Below are positions 25,815 through 34,635 of a stretch of 64,000 bases of DNA, piece by piece. The first letter of the stretch is position 1. Every line of letters starts with the position of its first letter. The position numbers and the translations under genes are program-made. Below the pieces are notes generated by a model, which searched no databases, had not been told where the DNA came from, and was given only the letters and a program-made list of their open reading frames with translations. Source of the stretch: Flavobacterium crassostreae (GTDB taxonomy: Bacteria > Bacteroidota > Bacteroidia > Flavobacteriales > Flavobacteriaceae); NCBI RefSeq assembly GCF_001831475.1, contig NZ_CP017688.1, positions 62,001-126,000 of the forward strand, read 5' to 3'.

Positions 25815-26699
25815 TTAAATTGGTGTTGGTTTAGCAATAGCTATTTTCATTTTTTGAGGAGCCAGAATAATATCCAATTGTGTTGTTTTGCCGCAATATT
25901 CTCCATCTATTTGAAAGTTTACGGGGCGATTGCTGGTTATTTTTGCTTTTGTTGTGCTTATTATTTCTATATTTTCTGGTGCAATAGAGTTGTTTCCGGC
26001 TATTATTTGGCCCAGAACTACTAGGTCTAAATTTTTTAAAATCACTAACTCAAATTTACCATCATCTAGTTTTCCTTGGGGATTGATTACAATTCCGGTT
26101 CCATATTTTTTTGAGTTGGCTATCACAATCATTCTGGCCTGGCAGGTTATTAGTTTGTCATTTGCAGTTATGGTTGCCAAAAAGGGTTCTTCTATTTCTA
26201 TTAGGGTATTTACGGCCTGCAATGCGTATCCTAATTTACCTCTTAGGGTACTGTTTTGGTAATTTTTTATCAATTCGGCATTGAGACCTATATCACTAAG
26301 ATGCATGCTTTTTTGGCCATTTATACTTATTATATCTAGGGATATATAATGGTTTTGGAAGGCTATTTTTAAACAATCTTCTATTGATTTTGGAAGGTCT
26401 AAGTCTGTGGCCAATCCGTTGGCAGATCCGGCAGGAAGCAATCCAAAAATAATATCTTGCTCCTCTAAGGCTTCTGCTACTAGCTTTATGGTACCGTCTC
26501 CTCCGGCTATCAATACCCGTTCTGGATTATTTTTATAAAAGAGTTGTTGGATTGCATGTTGGTCGTGCTTACCGGTGGTTTGGTATAGTTGTATTTTTTG
26601 GTTTTGGTTGGTTGCAAAAAGTGTTGTTGCTGCAATTATTTCGGATTTATCTAGGTCTCCCGAAATAGGATTGACTATTAATAAAACATTCTTTTCCAC
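25815..26699 (-). CDS. Diacylglycerol kinase family lipid kinase (YegS/DagK type)
   Basis: This 294-residue cytosolic kinase has NPISG at residues 10-14, the catalytic loop VLIAGGDGTIKLVAEAL (about 62-78), LPAGSANGLATDL and DIGLNAELIKNY, all in the order of the DAGK catalytic domain. C-terminal strands include KYGTGIVINPQGKLDDGKFE and VNFQIDGEYCGKT. It would phosphorylate diacylglycerol or a related lipid with ATP. The neighbouring gene is a divergent App1-type phosphatidate phosphatase (62-bp gap), the opposite reaction, so the two may manage one lipid pool. Confidence 0.87.
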   Translation of the reverse strand: MEKNVLLIVNPISGDLDKSEIIAATTLFATNQNQKIQLYQTTGKHDQHAIQQLFYKNNPERVLIAGGDGTIKLVAEALEEQDIIFGLLPAGSANGLATDLDLPKSIEDCLKIAFQNHYISLDIISINGQKSMHLSDIGLNAELIKNYQNSTLRGKLGYALQAVNTLIEIEEPFLATITANDKLITCQARMIVIANSKKYGTGIVINPQGKLDDGKFELVILKNLDLVVLGQIIAGNNSIAPENIEIISTTKAKITSNRPVNFQIDGEYCGKTTQLDIILAPQKMKIAIAKPTPI

Positions 26700-26761
26700 T
26701 TTTATTTCTTTAATTGATTTTTAATATTTAATTTTCCTATTCTTCAAAAGTATTAAATTAA

Positions 26762-27730
26762 ATGAAACCAATTTTAAAATTATATCGAGGGTACGCAAAT
26801 GAGCAGGAGTTAATTGTGATGGGGCATGTGTTTAAGCCTACTACCAAGAAAGATTATGATTTTTTGGGTAGTAATTTTAAAAATGCTAGTTCTATTATTA
26901 CTATGTATCGTATTAAAACAGATGCTAATGCAGATGTTTATTTACGGTATGATGGTACTGAAATTCATACTAAAACGCTTCGGGATGGGTATTTTAAATT
27001 TTGCATTCCTGTTGCGTCTTCGGTACGTCATGGTTGGCTTAGTTATGAGGTGAGTATTATCTATGAGAACCAACGTATTGTAGCTCAGGAGCGTTTTATA
27101 AAACCCTACAAGGGGGATTTGGGGATTATATCGGATATTGATGACACGTTCTTGGTTTCGTACACCTTGAATCCTTTAAAGAAACTCTACCATCTTTTGT
27201 TTAAAAATGTTAATTCTAGAAAAATATTTGAGGATGTCACGGCACATTATCAGGCTTTGAGTCAAGCCGGCCGCAGGAATAGTGAGGAGAACAATGCTTT
27301 TTTTTATGTCTCCAGCAGTGAATGGAATTTGTATCGGTTTTTGGTCAAATTTACTGAAATACACCATTTGCCTAAGGCGGTTTTGCTCTTAAAGGATATC
27401 AAGACGAGTTTGTTTCATTTTTTGTGGTCTGGTAGAGGACAGCACAATCATAAGTTTGAAAAAATTAAACATATTTTGGAGTTTTATCCGGATTTGAAAT
27501 ATGTGCTGCTTGGGGATGATTCGCAACATGATCCGTATTTGTATGAATCTATTTGTAAAATTTTTCCGTTGAGCGTTAGGGCTGTTTATATTAGACAGAC
27601 GGGTCAGAATAAAAAAGCTAAAGTGGTGGCGGTGTTAGATAATATAGCTTCTTTGCAGGTTTCTGTTTGTTATTTTAAGAATAGTGCTAGGGCTATTGCG
27701 CATTCTAAAGAAATAGGTTTGATTGTATAG
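26762..27730 (+). CDS. App1 family phosphatase (phosphatidate phosphatase-like)
   Basis: A 322-residue HAD-type phosphatase related to yeast App1. The catalytic DxDxT motif is in LGIISDIDDTFLVS (about residues 120-133); further HAD blocks are FFYVSSSEWNLYRFL and LKYVLLGDDSQHDPYLYESI. An N-terminal beta-rich domain (about 1-115) with YLRYDGTEIHTKTL precedes it, as in other members. App1 dephosphorylates phosphatidate to diacylglycerol. It is divergently transcribed from the lipid kinase gene and is followed by a family B repeat. Confidence 0.85.
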   Translation: MKPILKLYRGYANEQELIVMGHVFKPTTKKDYDFLGSNFKNASSIITMYRIKTDANADVYLRYDGTEIHTKTLRDGYFKFCIPVASSVRHGWLSYEVSIIYENQRIVAQERFIKPYKGDLGIISDIDDTFLVSYTLNPLKKLYHLLFKNVNSRKIFEDVTAHYQALSQAGRRNSEENNAFFYVSSSEWNLYRFLVKFTEIHHLPKAVLLLKDIKTSLFHFLWSGRGQHNHKFEKIKHILEFYPDLKYVLLGDDSQHDPYLYESICKIFPLSVRAVYIRQTGQNKKAKVVAVLDNIASLQVSVCYFKNSARAIAHSKEIGLIV

Positions 27731-27752
27731 TGGGTGTACTCAATGGTTTGTT

Positions 27753-27891
27753 TAGCCCAGATAGAAATGAAAATCCTTTGCCTAAAAAAAACCCTTTTTT
27801 GCTAGCACTACAGAGCGACCAAAGGAAGCTCCTGTAGGGGTTTGCAAAAAAAGGTTTTTTGGGCAAAGATTGTAATGTATAGCTGGATTGG
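27753..27891 (+). repeat. Dispersed intergenic repeat, family B, copy 3
   Basis: Starts TAGCCCAGATAGAAATG, has the core at 27813-27834 (GAGCGACC to GAAGCTCCTG) and ends TGTATAGCTGGATTGGCT next to the ABC-F stop. Arms AACCCTTTTTTGC and GCAAAAAAAGGTTTTTT flank the core and can pair, forming a long stem around it. Same orientation on the plus strand as copies at 6396 and 12877. Confidence 0.65.
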
Positions 27892-29799
27892 CTACAGATT
27901 ATCTATTTCTTCTTGGACGGTTTCCCAATCGAATAATAATTGGTCTAGGTCTGTTTTCTTTTTGTTGTAGGCGGTAAAAAAAGTGGCGTCTTCTAGGTGT
28001 TTATCATAGTTGGAGGCTAGTTTTTTATCGTCATTTTGAATGTCTTTCTCTAGTTGTTTGATTTGGCTTTCAATTTTGCTTAATCGGTTTTGGAGTGACT
28101 TGCTTTTTTTTTGATCTTCGTAGGAGGCTTTGTTGCTTTCTTTGGGTGCTGCGGCTTTTGTGGCTTCTTTTTGCTCTACTTCGCGCATGTTTTCTAGATT
28201 GCGTTGCTCTAAGAAATAGTTGATGTCTCCGAGGTATTCTTTGACTTTTTGGTCTTTGAATTCGTATACTAAATTGGACATTCCTTGTAAGAAATCTCTA
28301 TCGTGAGAAACTAACAATAACGTACCTCCAAATTTTTGTAGTGCGGCTTTTAGTACATTTTTGGATTTTATGTCTAGGTGGTTGGTTGGCTCATCCATAA
28401 GCAGAACATTGATGGGCTGTAGCAATAATTTACACAATGCCAAACGGTTGCGCTCGCCCCCTGAGAGTACTTTTACTTTTTTCTCTACGTCGTCTCCACG
28501 GAATAAAAAAGAACCCAACATGTCTCGAACTTTCATGCGGTTGGTGTCTGCTGCTGCGTCTTCCATGGTTTGCAGTAGGGTGATTTCGCCGTCTAGATAT
28601 TCTGCTTGGTTTTGTGCAAAATAACCCAATTGTACGTTGTGCCCTAGTTTTATGGTGCCTTGGTATTCAAATTCATCAACAATGGCTTTGATAAAGGTGG
28701 ATTTTCCTTGTCCGTTTTGCCCTACAAATGCTATTTTGCTTCCGCGTTCTACTAGTAGGTTGATGTCTTTTAGTATGGTTTTGTCTCCGTAGCTTTTGGT
28801 CACGTTTTGGGCCTCTACTACTACTCTACCTGGCTCTTTGGATACCGGAAAGGAGATGTTCATCACAGAGTTGTCGTCTTCGTCTACCTCTATGCGCTCT
28901 ACTTTGTCTAATTTCTTGATTAAAGACTGTGCCATAGAAGCTTTGGAAGCTTTGGCGCGAAACTTTTCAATTAGTTTTTCGGTCTCTTCAATTTTTTTGG
29001 TTTGATTTTTTTGAGTGGCTAACTGTTTTTCACGAATTTCATGACGCAGTTCTAAATATTGGGAATAGGGTTTGTTAAAGTCGTAGGCTTTACCAAGGGA
29101 TATTTCAATGGTTCTATTGGTTACGTTGTCTAGAAACATTTTATCGTGGGATACAATTACTACTACTCCTGGATAGTTGCGCAAAAAGCTTTCTAACCAA
29201 ATAATACTTTCTATATCTAAGTGGTTGGTTGGCTCATCTAATAGCAATACATCATTGGCTTGTAGGAGCAATTTAGCGAGCTCTATACGCATTCTCCAAC
29301 CTCCTGAAAAGGTTTCGGTTTGGTTGTTGAATACGTCGCGTTTGAATCCTAGACCTAAAAGAATTTTTTCTGTATTTCCAACGTAGTTGTATCCTCCTAA
29401 GAGTTCAAATCTATGGGTATAATCGGATAAATCTTCTATTATCTGGCTGTAGGCGTCGCTCTCATAATCCGTACGGGTAACTAGTTGGTGGTTGATTTCT
29501 GCAAGCTTTTTTTCTACGATTTTTATGTCTGTAAAGGCTTCGTAGGCTTCTTCCAAAACGGTTCTTCCTTGTTCAAAATCGATATCTTGACGCAAAAAAC
29601 CCAAACGGATATCTTTTTCTTGAGAGATCACTCCGGAGTCTGGAGCAAAATCTCTTGCCAACATTTTGAGCATGGTAGATTTACCCGCACCGTTTTTGCC
29701 AACCAGACCTACGCGGTCACCTGCACCCAAACGAAATGTGACTTCTTCAAATAAATATGTACCTCCAAAGGAAACCGATAAATTGTGTATATTAAGCAT
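27892..29799 (-). CDS. ABC-F family ATP-binding protein
   Basis: A 635-residue protein with two ABC domains and no membrane segments: first Walker A GLVGKNGAGKST and signature FSGGWRMRIELAK with LLLDEPTNHLD, a charged linker (about 235-320), second Walker A AFVGQNGQGKST and signature LSGGERNRLALCK with LLMDEPTNHLD. A coiled-coil C-terminus (about 545-635) follows. This is the Uup/YfmR-type ABC-F layout; such proteins act on the ribosome in translation rather than in transport. The head of the gene faces the DUF983 gene. Confidence 0.93.
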   Translation of the reverse strand: MLNIHNLSVSFGGTYLFEEVTFRLGAGDRVGLVGKNGAGKSTMLKMLARDFAPDSGVISQEKDIRLGFLRQDIDFEQGRTVLEEAYEAFTDIKIVEKKLAEINHQLVTRTDYESDAYSQIIEDLSDYTHRFELLGGYNYVGNTEKILLGLGFKRDVFNNQTETFSGGWRMRIELAKLLLQANDVLLLDEPTNHLDIESIIWLESFLRNYPGVVVIVSHDKMFLDNVTNRTIEISLGKAYDFNKPYSQYLELRHEIREKQLATQKNQTKKIEETEKLIEKFRAKASKASMAQSLIKKLDKVERIEVDEDDNSVMNISFPVSKEPGRVVVEAQNVTKSYGDKTILKDINLLVERGSKIAFVGQNGQGKSTFIKAIVDEFEYQGTIKLGHNVQLGYFAQNQAEYLDGEITLLQTMEDAAADTNRMKVRDMLGSFLFRGDDVEKKVKVLSGGERNRLALCKLLLQPINVLLMDEPTNHLDIKSKNVLKAALQKFGGTLLLVSHDRDFLQGMSNLVYEFKDQKVKEYLGDINYFLEQRNLENMREVEQKEATKAAAPKESNKASYEDQKKSKSLQNRLSKIESQIKQLEKDIQNDDKKLASNYDKHLEDATFFTAYNKKKTDLDQLLFDWETVQEEIDNL

Positions 29800-29840
29800 A
29801 TATTGTGACTGATGTTACATTAGCAGCAATTGAAAAATTG

Positions 29841-29848
29841 TACCTTTG
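29841..29848 (+). promoter_or_regulatory. -7 element (TACCTTTG) for the DUF983 gene
   Basis: Exact TAnnTTTG match 16 bp upstream of the DUF983 start codon, implying a very short 5' leader. Confidence 0.6.
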
Positions 29849-29864
29849 TTAAAAATTTATACAA

Positions 29865-30260
29865 ATGTTAAAAAAAGGATCCAAACTAAATAGTATTTTA
29901 ACAGGAAGTTGTCCTAAATGTCAAAATGAAAGCATGTATAAGGACAAAAACCCACTACATTTAGCTTCTACTTTAAAAATGAATGACAATTGCAGCCATT
30001 GTGGGTTCAGATACCAAATTGAACCTTCGTTTTTTTATGGCGCGATGTATGTAAGTTATGGTCTTAATGTTGCCGTTGGGGTAGCTGCTTTTATTATTTC
30101 TTTTGTGTTTTTTGGCACAACGTTACCAACAGCTTTTATTAGCATTATTGTTGCACTTATTGTTTCTTTCCCTTTTGTTTTAAGGCTGTCCAGAAATATA
30201 TATATCAATATGTTTATTAGCTATGATCCAAATTTTAAAAAAACAGATTTAGATAAATAG
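29865..30260 (+). CDS. DUF983 family membrane protein
   Basis: This 131-residue protein has two CxxC pairs near the N-terminus (CPKCQNES and CSHCGFRY) that likely bind a metal, followed by EPSFFYGAMYVSYGLNVAVG and two transmembrane helices (about 60-80 and 84-105), the order of DUF983. Function is unknown. It is convergent with the FAD oxidoreductase gene (5-bp gap). Confidence 0.87.
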   Translation: MLKKGSKLNSILTGSCPKCQNESMYKDKNPLHLASTLKMNDNCSHCGFRYQIEPSFFYGAMYVSYGLNVAVGVAAFIISFVFFGTTLPTAFISIIVALIVSFPFVLRLSRNIYINMFISYDPNFKKTDLDK

Positions 30261-30265
30261 TGTGT

Positions 30266-31318
30266 TTACCTTAGGTTTTTAGATTTGACTCTTTGTATGT
30301 CTATCTCTTTATCTAAAGGAATGTGGTTTTCTATGGCGTTAAATAAAGCTTGTGCCATAGATGGACCTAACAGCACCCCTCTGGTACCCAAACCGTTGAG
30401 CAAATGAACACTGTTATGAACACTATGGGTTCCTAACAAAGGCCTCCGATCGTACACCGTGGGCCGTATTCCTGCAAAATGGGATACAATTTCAAATTTG
30501 CAATCTATAATTTCATTAATCCTTTCTAACAGTTCTTGTTTTCCTTCTGTGGTTGGTAGCGCCGTTTTATCTTTCCAATTGTAGGTGGCTCCTACCTTAA
30601 ATAAACTATTGCCCAAAGGCAAAATAAAAACACTGGTATTGACAATTACGTCAAGGTCCAGTTCCGCTGCTCGGATAATAAAGAGCTCTCCTTTGGTTCC
30701 ATCTAAGGGCAACGATTTAAAAAATGGATTGGCGTGCATCCCAAAACCTTCGGCAAAAACAATATTTTTGGCATGGATGTTTTTGTAAACTACGCTATCC
30801 TCTTTAATTTCAAGCAAATCATAATCAAATGCTTCTTTATAAAATATATTTTTTTGACTTAAATAAGCACGATATTTCTCTAAAAGCAAAGCAGTATCTA
30901 CATAACCAGTGTGTAAAACTTCTCCATAATGAAAGGGAGACAAAATACCAGAATATTTTTTGGTAACCAACGTAGTGGACAAAAACGGGGCTAATCCAGC
31001 TTTATCTGAGGCCGAAAACCAATTATTTTGTTCTTCTATTGAAAAAAATTTTCGTAAAATAGGGATTGAAAAATTGAACTTGGTCTGGAGCTTGTTCTCT
31101 AGTTCGGCATAAAAATTAGTCATAATTTCTAGTTGTGCTTCTGCATTCCAGACTTCACTAAATCGTTTGAGAATAACTGGATTATACAAACCGCCCGCAA
31201 TTTTGGAAGAATTCTGAGACTCATTGTCAAAAACAACAATGGATTTGTGGTTTTTTAGAGCTACTTCCGAAAAGGAAATTCCTGCCAGTCCACATCCAAC
31301 TAGTATATAATCTATCAT
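30266..31318 (-). CDS. FAD-dependent oxidoreductase (DAO family)
   Basis: The N-terminal dinucleotide-binding motif IDYILVGCGLAGISFSEVAL fits the DAO family, which uses FAD to oxidise amines or D-amino acids; the substrate here cannot be told. AGGLYNPVILKRF and a C-terminal GIRPTVYDRRPLLGTH followed by LNGLGTRGVLLGPSMAQ (FAD-binding) support it. The ATG at 31318 is chosen because the motif begins right after it; a further upstream Met (31351) lies in the gldN terminator. The gene is downstream of gldN but separated from it by that terminator. The same neighbour is found downstream of gldKLMN in other flavobacteria. Confidence 0.85.
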   Translation of the reverse strand: MIDYILVGCGLAGISFSEVALKNHKSIVVFDNESQNSSKIAGGLYNPVILKRFSEVWNAEAQLEIMTNFYAELENKLQTKFNFSIPILRKFFSIEEQNNWFSASDKAGLAPFLSTTLVTKKYSGILSPFHYGEVLHTGYVDTALLLEKYRAYLSQKNIFYKEAFDYDLLEIKEDSVVYKNIHAKNIVFAEGFGMHANPFFKSLPLDGTKGELFIIRAAELDLDVIVNTSVFILPLGNSLFKVGATYNWKDKTALPTTEGKQELLERINEIIDCKFEIVSHFAGIRPTVYDRRPLLGTHSVHNSVHLLNGLGTRGVLLGPSMAQALFNAIENHIPLDKEIDIQRVKSKNLR

Positions 31319-31349
31319 AATATAGGTTGCTACAATTTTTATTAAATAC

Positions 31350-31383
31350 AAAAAACTCTTATCGATTAGGATAAGAGTTTTTT
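31350..31383 (-). terminator. Intrinsic terminator of the gldKLMN operon
   Basis: AAAAAACTCTTATC and GATAAGAGTTTTTT form a perfect 14-bp stem with a 6-nt loop, 24 bp after the gldN stop on the minus strand. T-runs on both strands make it bidirectional in principle. Confidence 0.9.
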
Positions 31384-31406
31384 GGTGTTACAAGTTACAA
31401 TAGTTG

Positions 31407-32303
31407 TTAGTAATTCCACATATCGGATTCAAAATCACGAATCTTTTCTTTTACTCTATTGGATTCTAATAATTGATTTTGAGAATTATCTTTCATGTAT
31501 TCATCAATTGCTCTATCGCCATAAACATTCTCTTCTTTATAAATAACACTATTAAAGCGTCTAGAATTTAATATCTGATCAAAAGAGATTGGCATTGCAG
31601 AGTTCCCGTCATTAAAAGCTTTTGCTTTATGCAAAATTTCTCTGGCAGATGGAAAAAACACCCAAAATAACTCAATATAATCTTTTACTTCACTGTTCAT
31701 CGTGTAAACATCTGGAGTTACTGGGCAAATACCCAATAATCGGTACTTCAATTCACTTTGACGTTTGTCAAAATACCAGTATCCTTTAATTTTGTACTCG
31801 CTAACATCTTGAGCAGTTAAATCAGATCGTAGTATGTATTCTGGCGAAACACTACCCATACCAGCATTCATTTGCTCTCTACCAGCATCTGTAGTATCAA
31901 TTCTGCTCAAAGAAGACTGTATGTCTTTATAAGACTTTTTGGTGTTAAAATAACTGTCCGAATACACTTCGGTTAGTTCTCCACTTCGCATTGCCTTAGT
32001 TAGCACATCATACAAAGAACGTCTGTCTGAACCTATGTTTGCTGTATCAATAGGAAAGTAAAGTGGAAAATTTATCTTTTCATTCAAATCAATAATCTCC
32101 CATGTTGTTTTTCCCATCAAGATATCTCTATCATGAACATAACCATAAGCCAATGGCTTATCATTATCTGAAATAAGTTGCGCTGCAGTTTTTAAACCGA
32201 TTTGGTCTGGGGTTTTTGCATTAAGCAAATTAGATTGTGCCGAAGTAGCTAAACTCCCAACAACAGAAAAAACAACTATTAAAAAATTTCTTAAATTCAT
32301 CAT
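31407..32303 (-). CDS. gldN: Gliding motility / type IX secretion protein GldN
   Basis: GldN is a periplasmic component that, with lipoprotein GldK, forms the ring of the type IX secretion system at the outer membrane; in Porphyromonas it is PorN. The start is ATG 32303 (MMNLRNFLIVVFSVV signal peptide); the longer open frame upstream lies within gldM. The mature part has NLLNAKTPDQIG and later KIKGYWYFDKRQSELKYRLL, then GICPVTPDVY and IELFWVFFPSAREI, as in GldN. It is the last gene of the gldKLMN operon. Confidence 0.95.
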   Translation of the reverse strand: MMNLRNFLIVVFSVVGSLATSAQSNLLNAKTPDQIGLKTAAQLISDNDKPLAYGYVHDRDILMGKTTWEIIDLNEKINFPLYFPIDTANIGSDRRSLYDVLTKAMRSGELTEVYSDSYFNTKKSYKDIQSSLSRIDTTDAGREQMNAGMGSVSPEYILRSDLTAQDVSEYKIKGYWYFDKRQSELKYRLLGICPVTPDVYTMNSEVKDYIELFWVFFPSAREILHKAKAFNDGNSAMPISFDQILNSRRFNSVIYKEENVYGDRAIDEYMKDNSQNQLLESNRVKEKIRDFESDMWNY

Positions 32304-32319
32304 GGTATCATTGGATATT

Positions 32320-32340
32320 AAAATGCCTAAAAGGCATTTT
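32320..32340 (-). other. Hairpin between gldM and gldN
   Basis: AAAATGCCT and AGGCATTTT form a perfect 9-bp stem with a 3-nt loop in the 40-bp spacer, directly after the gldM stop and 17 bp before gldN. Only four T follow in the transcript, so it is a weak terminator at best; RNA processing or stability control is as likely. Confidence 0.6.
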
Positions 32341-32343
32341 GTA

Positions 32344-33885
32344 TTATTGTATTTCAAAAATAACTGGAGCAGTTCTTGGCAATAAATAACTACCAGCACC
32401 TACTAATTTCGTTTTAATTTCAGAAATGGTAACTTGATCTCCTCTTCCTGCTCTAGAAAGAACCGCTTTACATTGGGAGTTTAATCTGTTTCCAGAAACT
32501 ACTACTGTAGCTTGTCCAGAAACTTTTAGGTTAAATCCTACAACGTCTAAACCAACTTCAAAATCAAAATCTTCGAGTTTAGCACCAATAGTAGCAATCT
32601 CAAGGTTAGATTTAGGCCCTTTTACAATACCTGTTTCTCCTCTAATTGTTCCTGTTGGACCTGGAATTCCTTTAATTCTAAATGCTTTTCTGTCGGAAGC
32701 AACTTTACCATCATTCATTTTTCCGGTAACGTTGATAATAACTTCGTTTCCTGAGCCTGGGCTCATTACGTATTTTCCATTTCCTACTTTAGACAAACCT
32801 GGAGCAGACGCATTGACTTGGTTATCAGCAATACCAGCAAACGAAATTGTCATTGGATTTTTAACTCCTCTATACACTACGTTCATCTTGTCTGCAGAAA
32901 TAGTTGCAGAATTTGGTCTTGGAACAACTACATATTTTCCTTGAAATTTAAGTGGAATATTTTTTCCATCTTCTAAGAATGTAAATTGCCCGTTAATTGT
33001 TTGTTCTCCAATACTACCAGCTGTCATACCGATTACCGCTTGTCCGTTTACAATTTTACCTGGTCCTGAGAAAGAGGTAGGTGTTGTATTGGCATCGTAT
33101 CTACCTAAAACAACTTTTCCGGTTACTTGCTCACCTTGAAAATAGGCGTTTTTATCCAAAACAACAATTGCTTCGTAGTTGCTATAAGATGCTGCTGCAA
33201 CTGCCGCTTTACCTAATAAGGTATTGTAAACATCTGTTTCTAATTTTTTAACATCATTTTGCCAAGCAGATAATTTTGCTAAAGAAGCTACTGCTGGAAA
33301 ACCTTTAAAATGATAATCTAAATAAGGTATAGAGATACCGTCTTTGTTTTTAACATCTGTTAAGTCAAATTTTGCGTTTACTTCAGAAAGTATAGGGGAT
33401 AATTTTTTGTTGTCTCCTAGAACCGATTTCATATCGGATTTGTACTTTTCAATGGTACTCAAAACTTCTTTTCCTTTGGCGGAATAACCCGCAGGACTAA
33501 ACCAAGAATTATCTAGTTTATCTCCCTTGTCCATTGCTTCGTAAGGTAACTTGCCTGTTTCTGGATCTACCTCAGTTCCAACAAGAACTTCGGATTTTAT
33601 TGCTGCAATATAATTGTAGAAATTTTTTGTAATTCCTTCTACTTTATGTGCTGTTGTAGATGCTGCTGCAAACTCTCCACCAGCTTCTGCTGCTTTGGCA
33701 TCTAAGCCTAACAACATTTGTGCATTTGATTGTACTGCCGATGTATTAGATCCCTCTAATTTTTCATTCATTAATCCAAAAGCCGACAAAACTTCTTTGG
33801 ACATATTTAATGCTAACATTGAGATAAAAACCAAGTACATTAGGTTAATCATCTTCTGTCTAGGGGTTTGTTTTCCTCCTGCCAT
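32344..33885 (-). CDS. gldM: Gliding motility / type IX secretion protein GldM
   Basis: GldM spans the inner membrane and periplasm and forms the rotary motor of gliding and type IX secretion with GldL. The 513-residue length equals that of F. johnsoniae GldM. The N-terminus MAGGKQTPRQKMINLMYLVF precedes the single transmembrane helix (about residues 14-34) that inserts into the GldL ring; the rest is a long periplasmic rod of repeated beta-domains with RGVKNPMTISFAGI and GPTGTIRGETGI. It is in the middle of the gldKLMN operon. Confidence 0.96.
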   Translation of the reverse strand: MAGGKQTPRQKMINLMYLVFISMLALNMSKEVLSAFGLMNEKLEGSNTSAVQSNAQMLLGLDAKAAEAGGEFAAASTTAHKVEGITKNFYNYIAAIKSEVLVGTEVDPETGKLPYEAMDKGDKLDNSWFSPAGYSAKGKEVLSTIEKYKSDMKSVLGDNKKLSPILSEVNAKFDLTDVKNKDGISIPYLDYHFKGFPAVASLAKLSAWQNDVKKLETDVYNTLLGKAAVAAASYSNYEAIVVLDKNAYFQGEQVTGKVVLGRYDANTTPTSFSGPGKIVNGQAVIGMTAGSIGEQTINGQFTFLEDGKNIPLKFQGKYVVVPRPNSATISADKMNVVYRGVKNPMTISFAGIADNQVNASAPGLSKVGNGKYVMSPGSGNEVIINVTGKMNDGKVASDRKAFRIKGIPGPTGTIRGETGIVKGPKSNLEIATIGAKLEDFDFEVGLDVVGFNLKVSGQATVVVSGNRLNSQCKAVLSRAGRGDQVTISEIKTKLVGAGSYLLPRTAPVIFEIQ

Positions 33886-33935
33886 ATTTTCTACAAATTA
33901 GTTTATTAATTATTTAATTATAGTTTAAAAACTAA

Positions 33936-34583
33936 TTATTTAGTACCCATTGCAGAAAGCATTCCTCCATAAACTGAATTCAAAGAAGACAAGTTAGATG
34001 TAAGAGATAGCATTTGCTCTTTTAATTTTAAATTATTCTCAGCAACTTCTTCGTTGATTTGTGCATTTTTAGAAGCGCTTTGTAATTGTACTTTATATAA
34101 ACTATTCAAAGATTCCATTTGAGTAGCTGCTAAGGTTAATTCTTCGCTGTATTTTTTTGTTGAAGCTATAGAATCTACAGTAGGTGCAATTCCTTTTGCA
34201 GCAGATTCAAAGTTTTTAATACTTGTACCTAAACTTGACATTAATTCGCCGTCAATTTTAGCCTCTTTCAACATTACATCTAATTTTTGAGATAATAAAC
34301 CTTGTGCTTCTGATTTACTTTCTTCTACTTTTACCGTTTTCTTTCTAGCTTCTCCGTTAGCTAATTCTGGATAAACTAAAGACCAATCTAATTCTTCATC
34401 AACTGGCTCAAAAGCAGAAAGTGCAAAAATTAATGCTTCTACAACTAATCCAATAGTTAACATTAAATTTCCTGTTATAGGACCAAATTCAATATGTGTG
34501 ATTTTGAATAATGCTCCAATGATTACAACTGCTGCACCCATTCCGTACGCGAAATTCATTGCTTTTTTGTTTAATACTGCCAT
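33936..34583 (-). CDS. gldL: Gliding motility / type IX secretion protein GldL
   Basis: GldL is the inner-membrane stator-like protein of the GldLM motor. The 215-residue protein has two transmembrane helices (about 10-30 and 38-57, MNFAYGMGAAVVIIGALFKI and GNLMLTIGLVVEALIFALSA), the second ending with FEPVDEELDWSLVYPEL just after the Glu in the membrane segment, and a cytoplasmic helical C-terminus (about 95-215) with coiled-coil character. It lies 50 bp after gldM's upstream end and 52 bp from gldK. Confidence 0.95.
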   Translation of the reverse strand: MAVLNKKAMNFAYGMGAAVVIIGALFKITHIEFGPITGNLMLTIGLVVEALIFALSAFEPVDEELDWSLVYPELANGEARKKTVKVEESKSEAQGLLSQKLDVMLKEAKIDGELMSSLGTSIKNFESAAKGIAPTVDSIASTKKYSEELTLAATQMESLNSLYKVQLQSASKNAQINEEVAENNLKLKEQMLSLTSNLSSLNSVYGGMLSAMGTK

Positions 34584-34635
34584 AATTTTAATTTTTAGTT
34601 TTTAGTTTAAAGTTTTAAATAGATTGAGGTTATAA

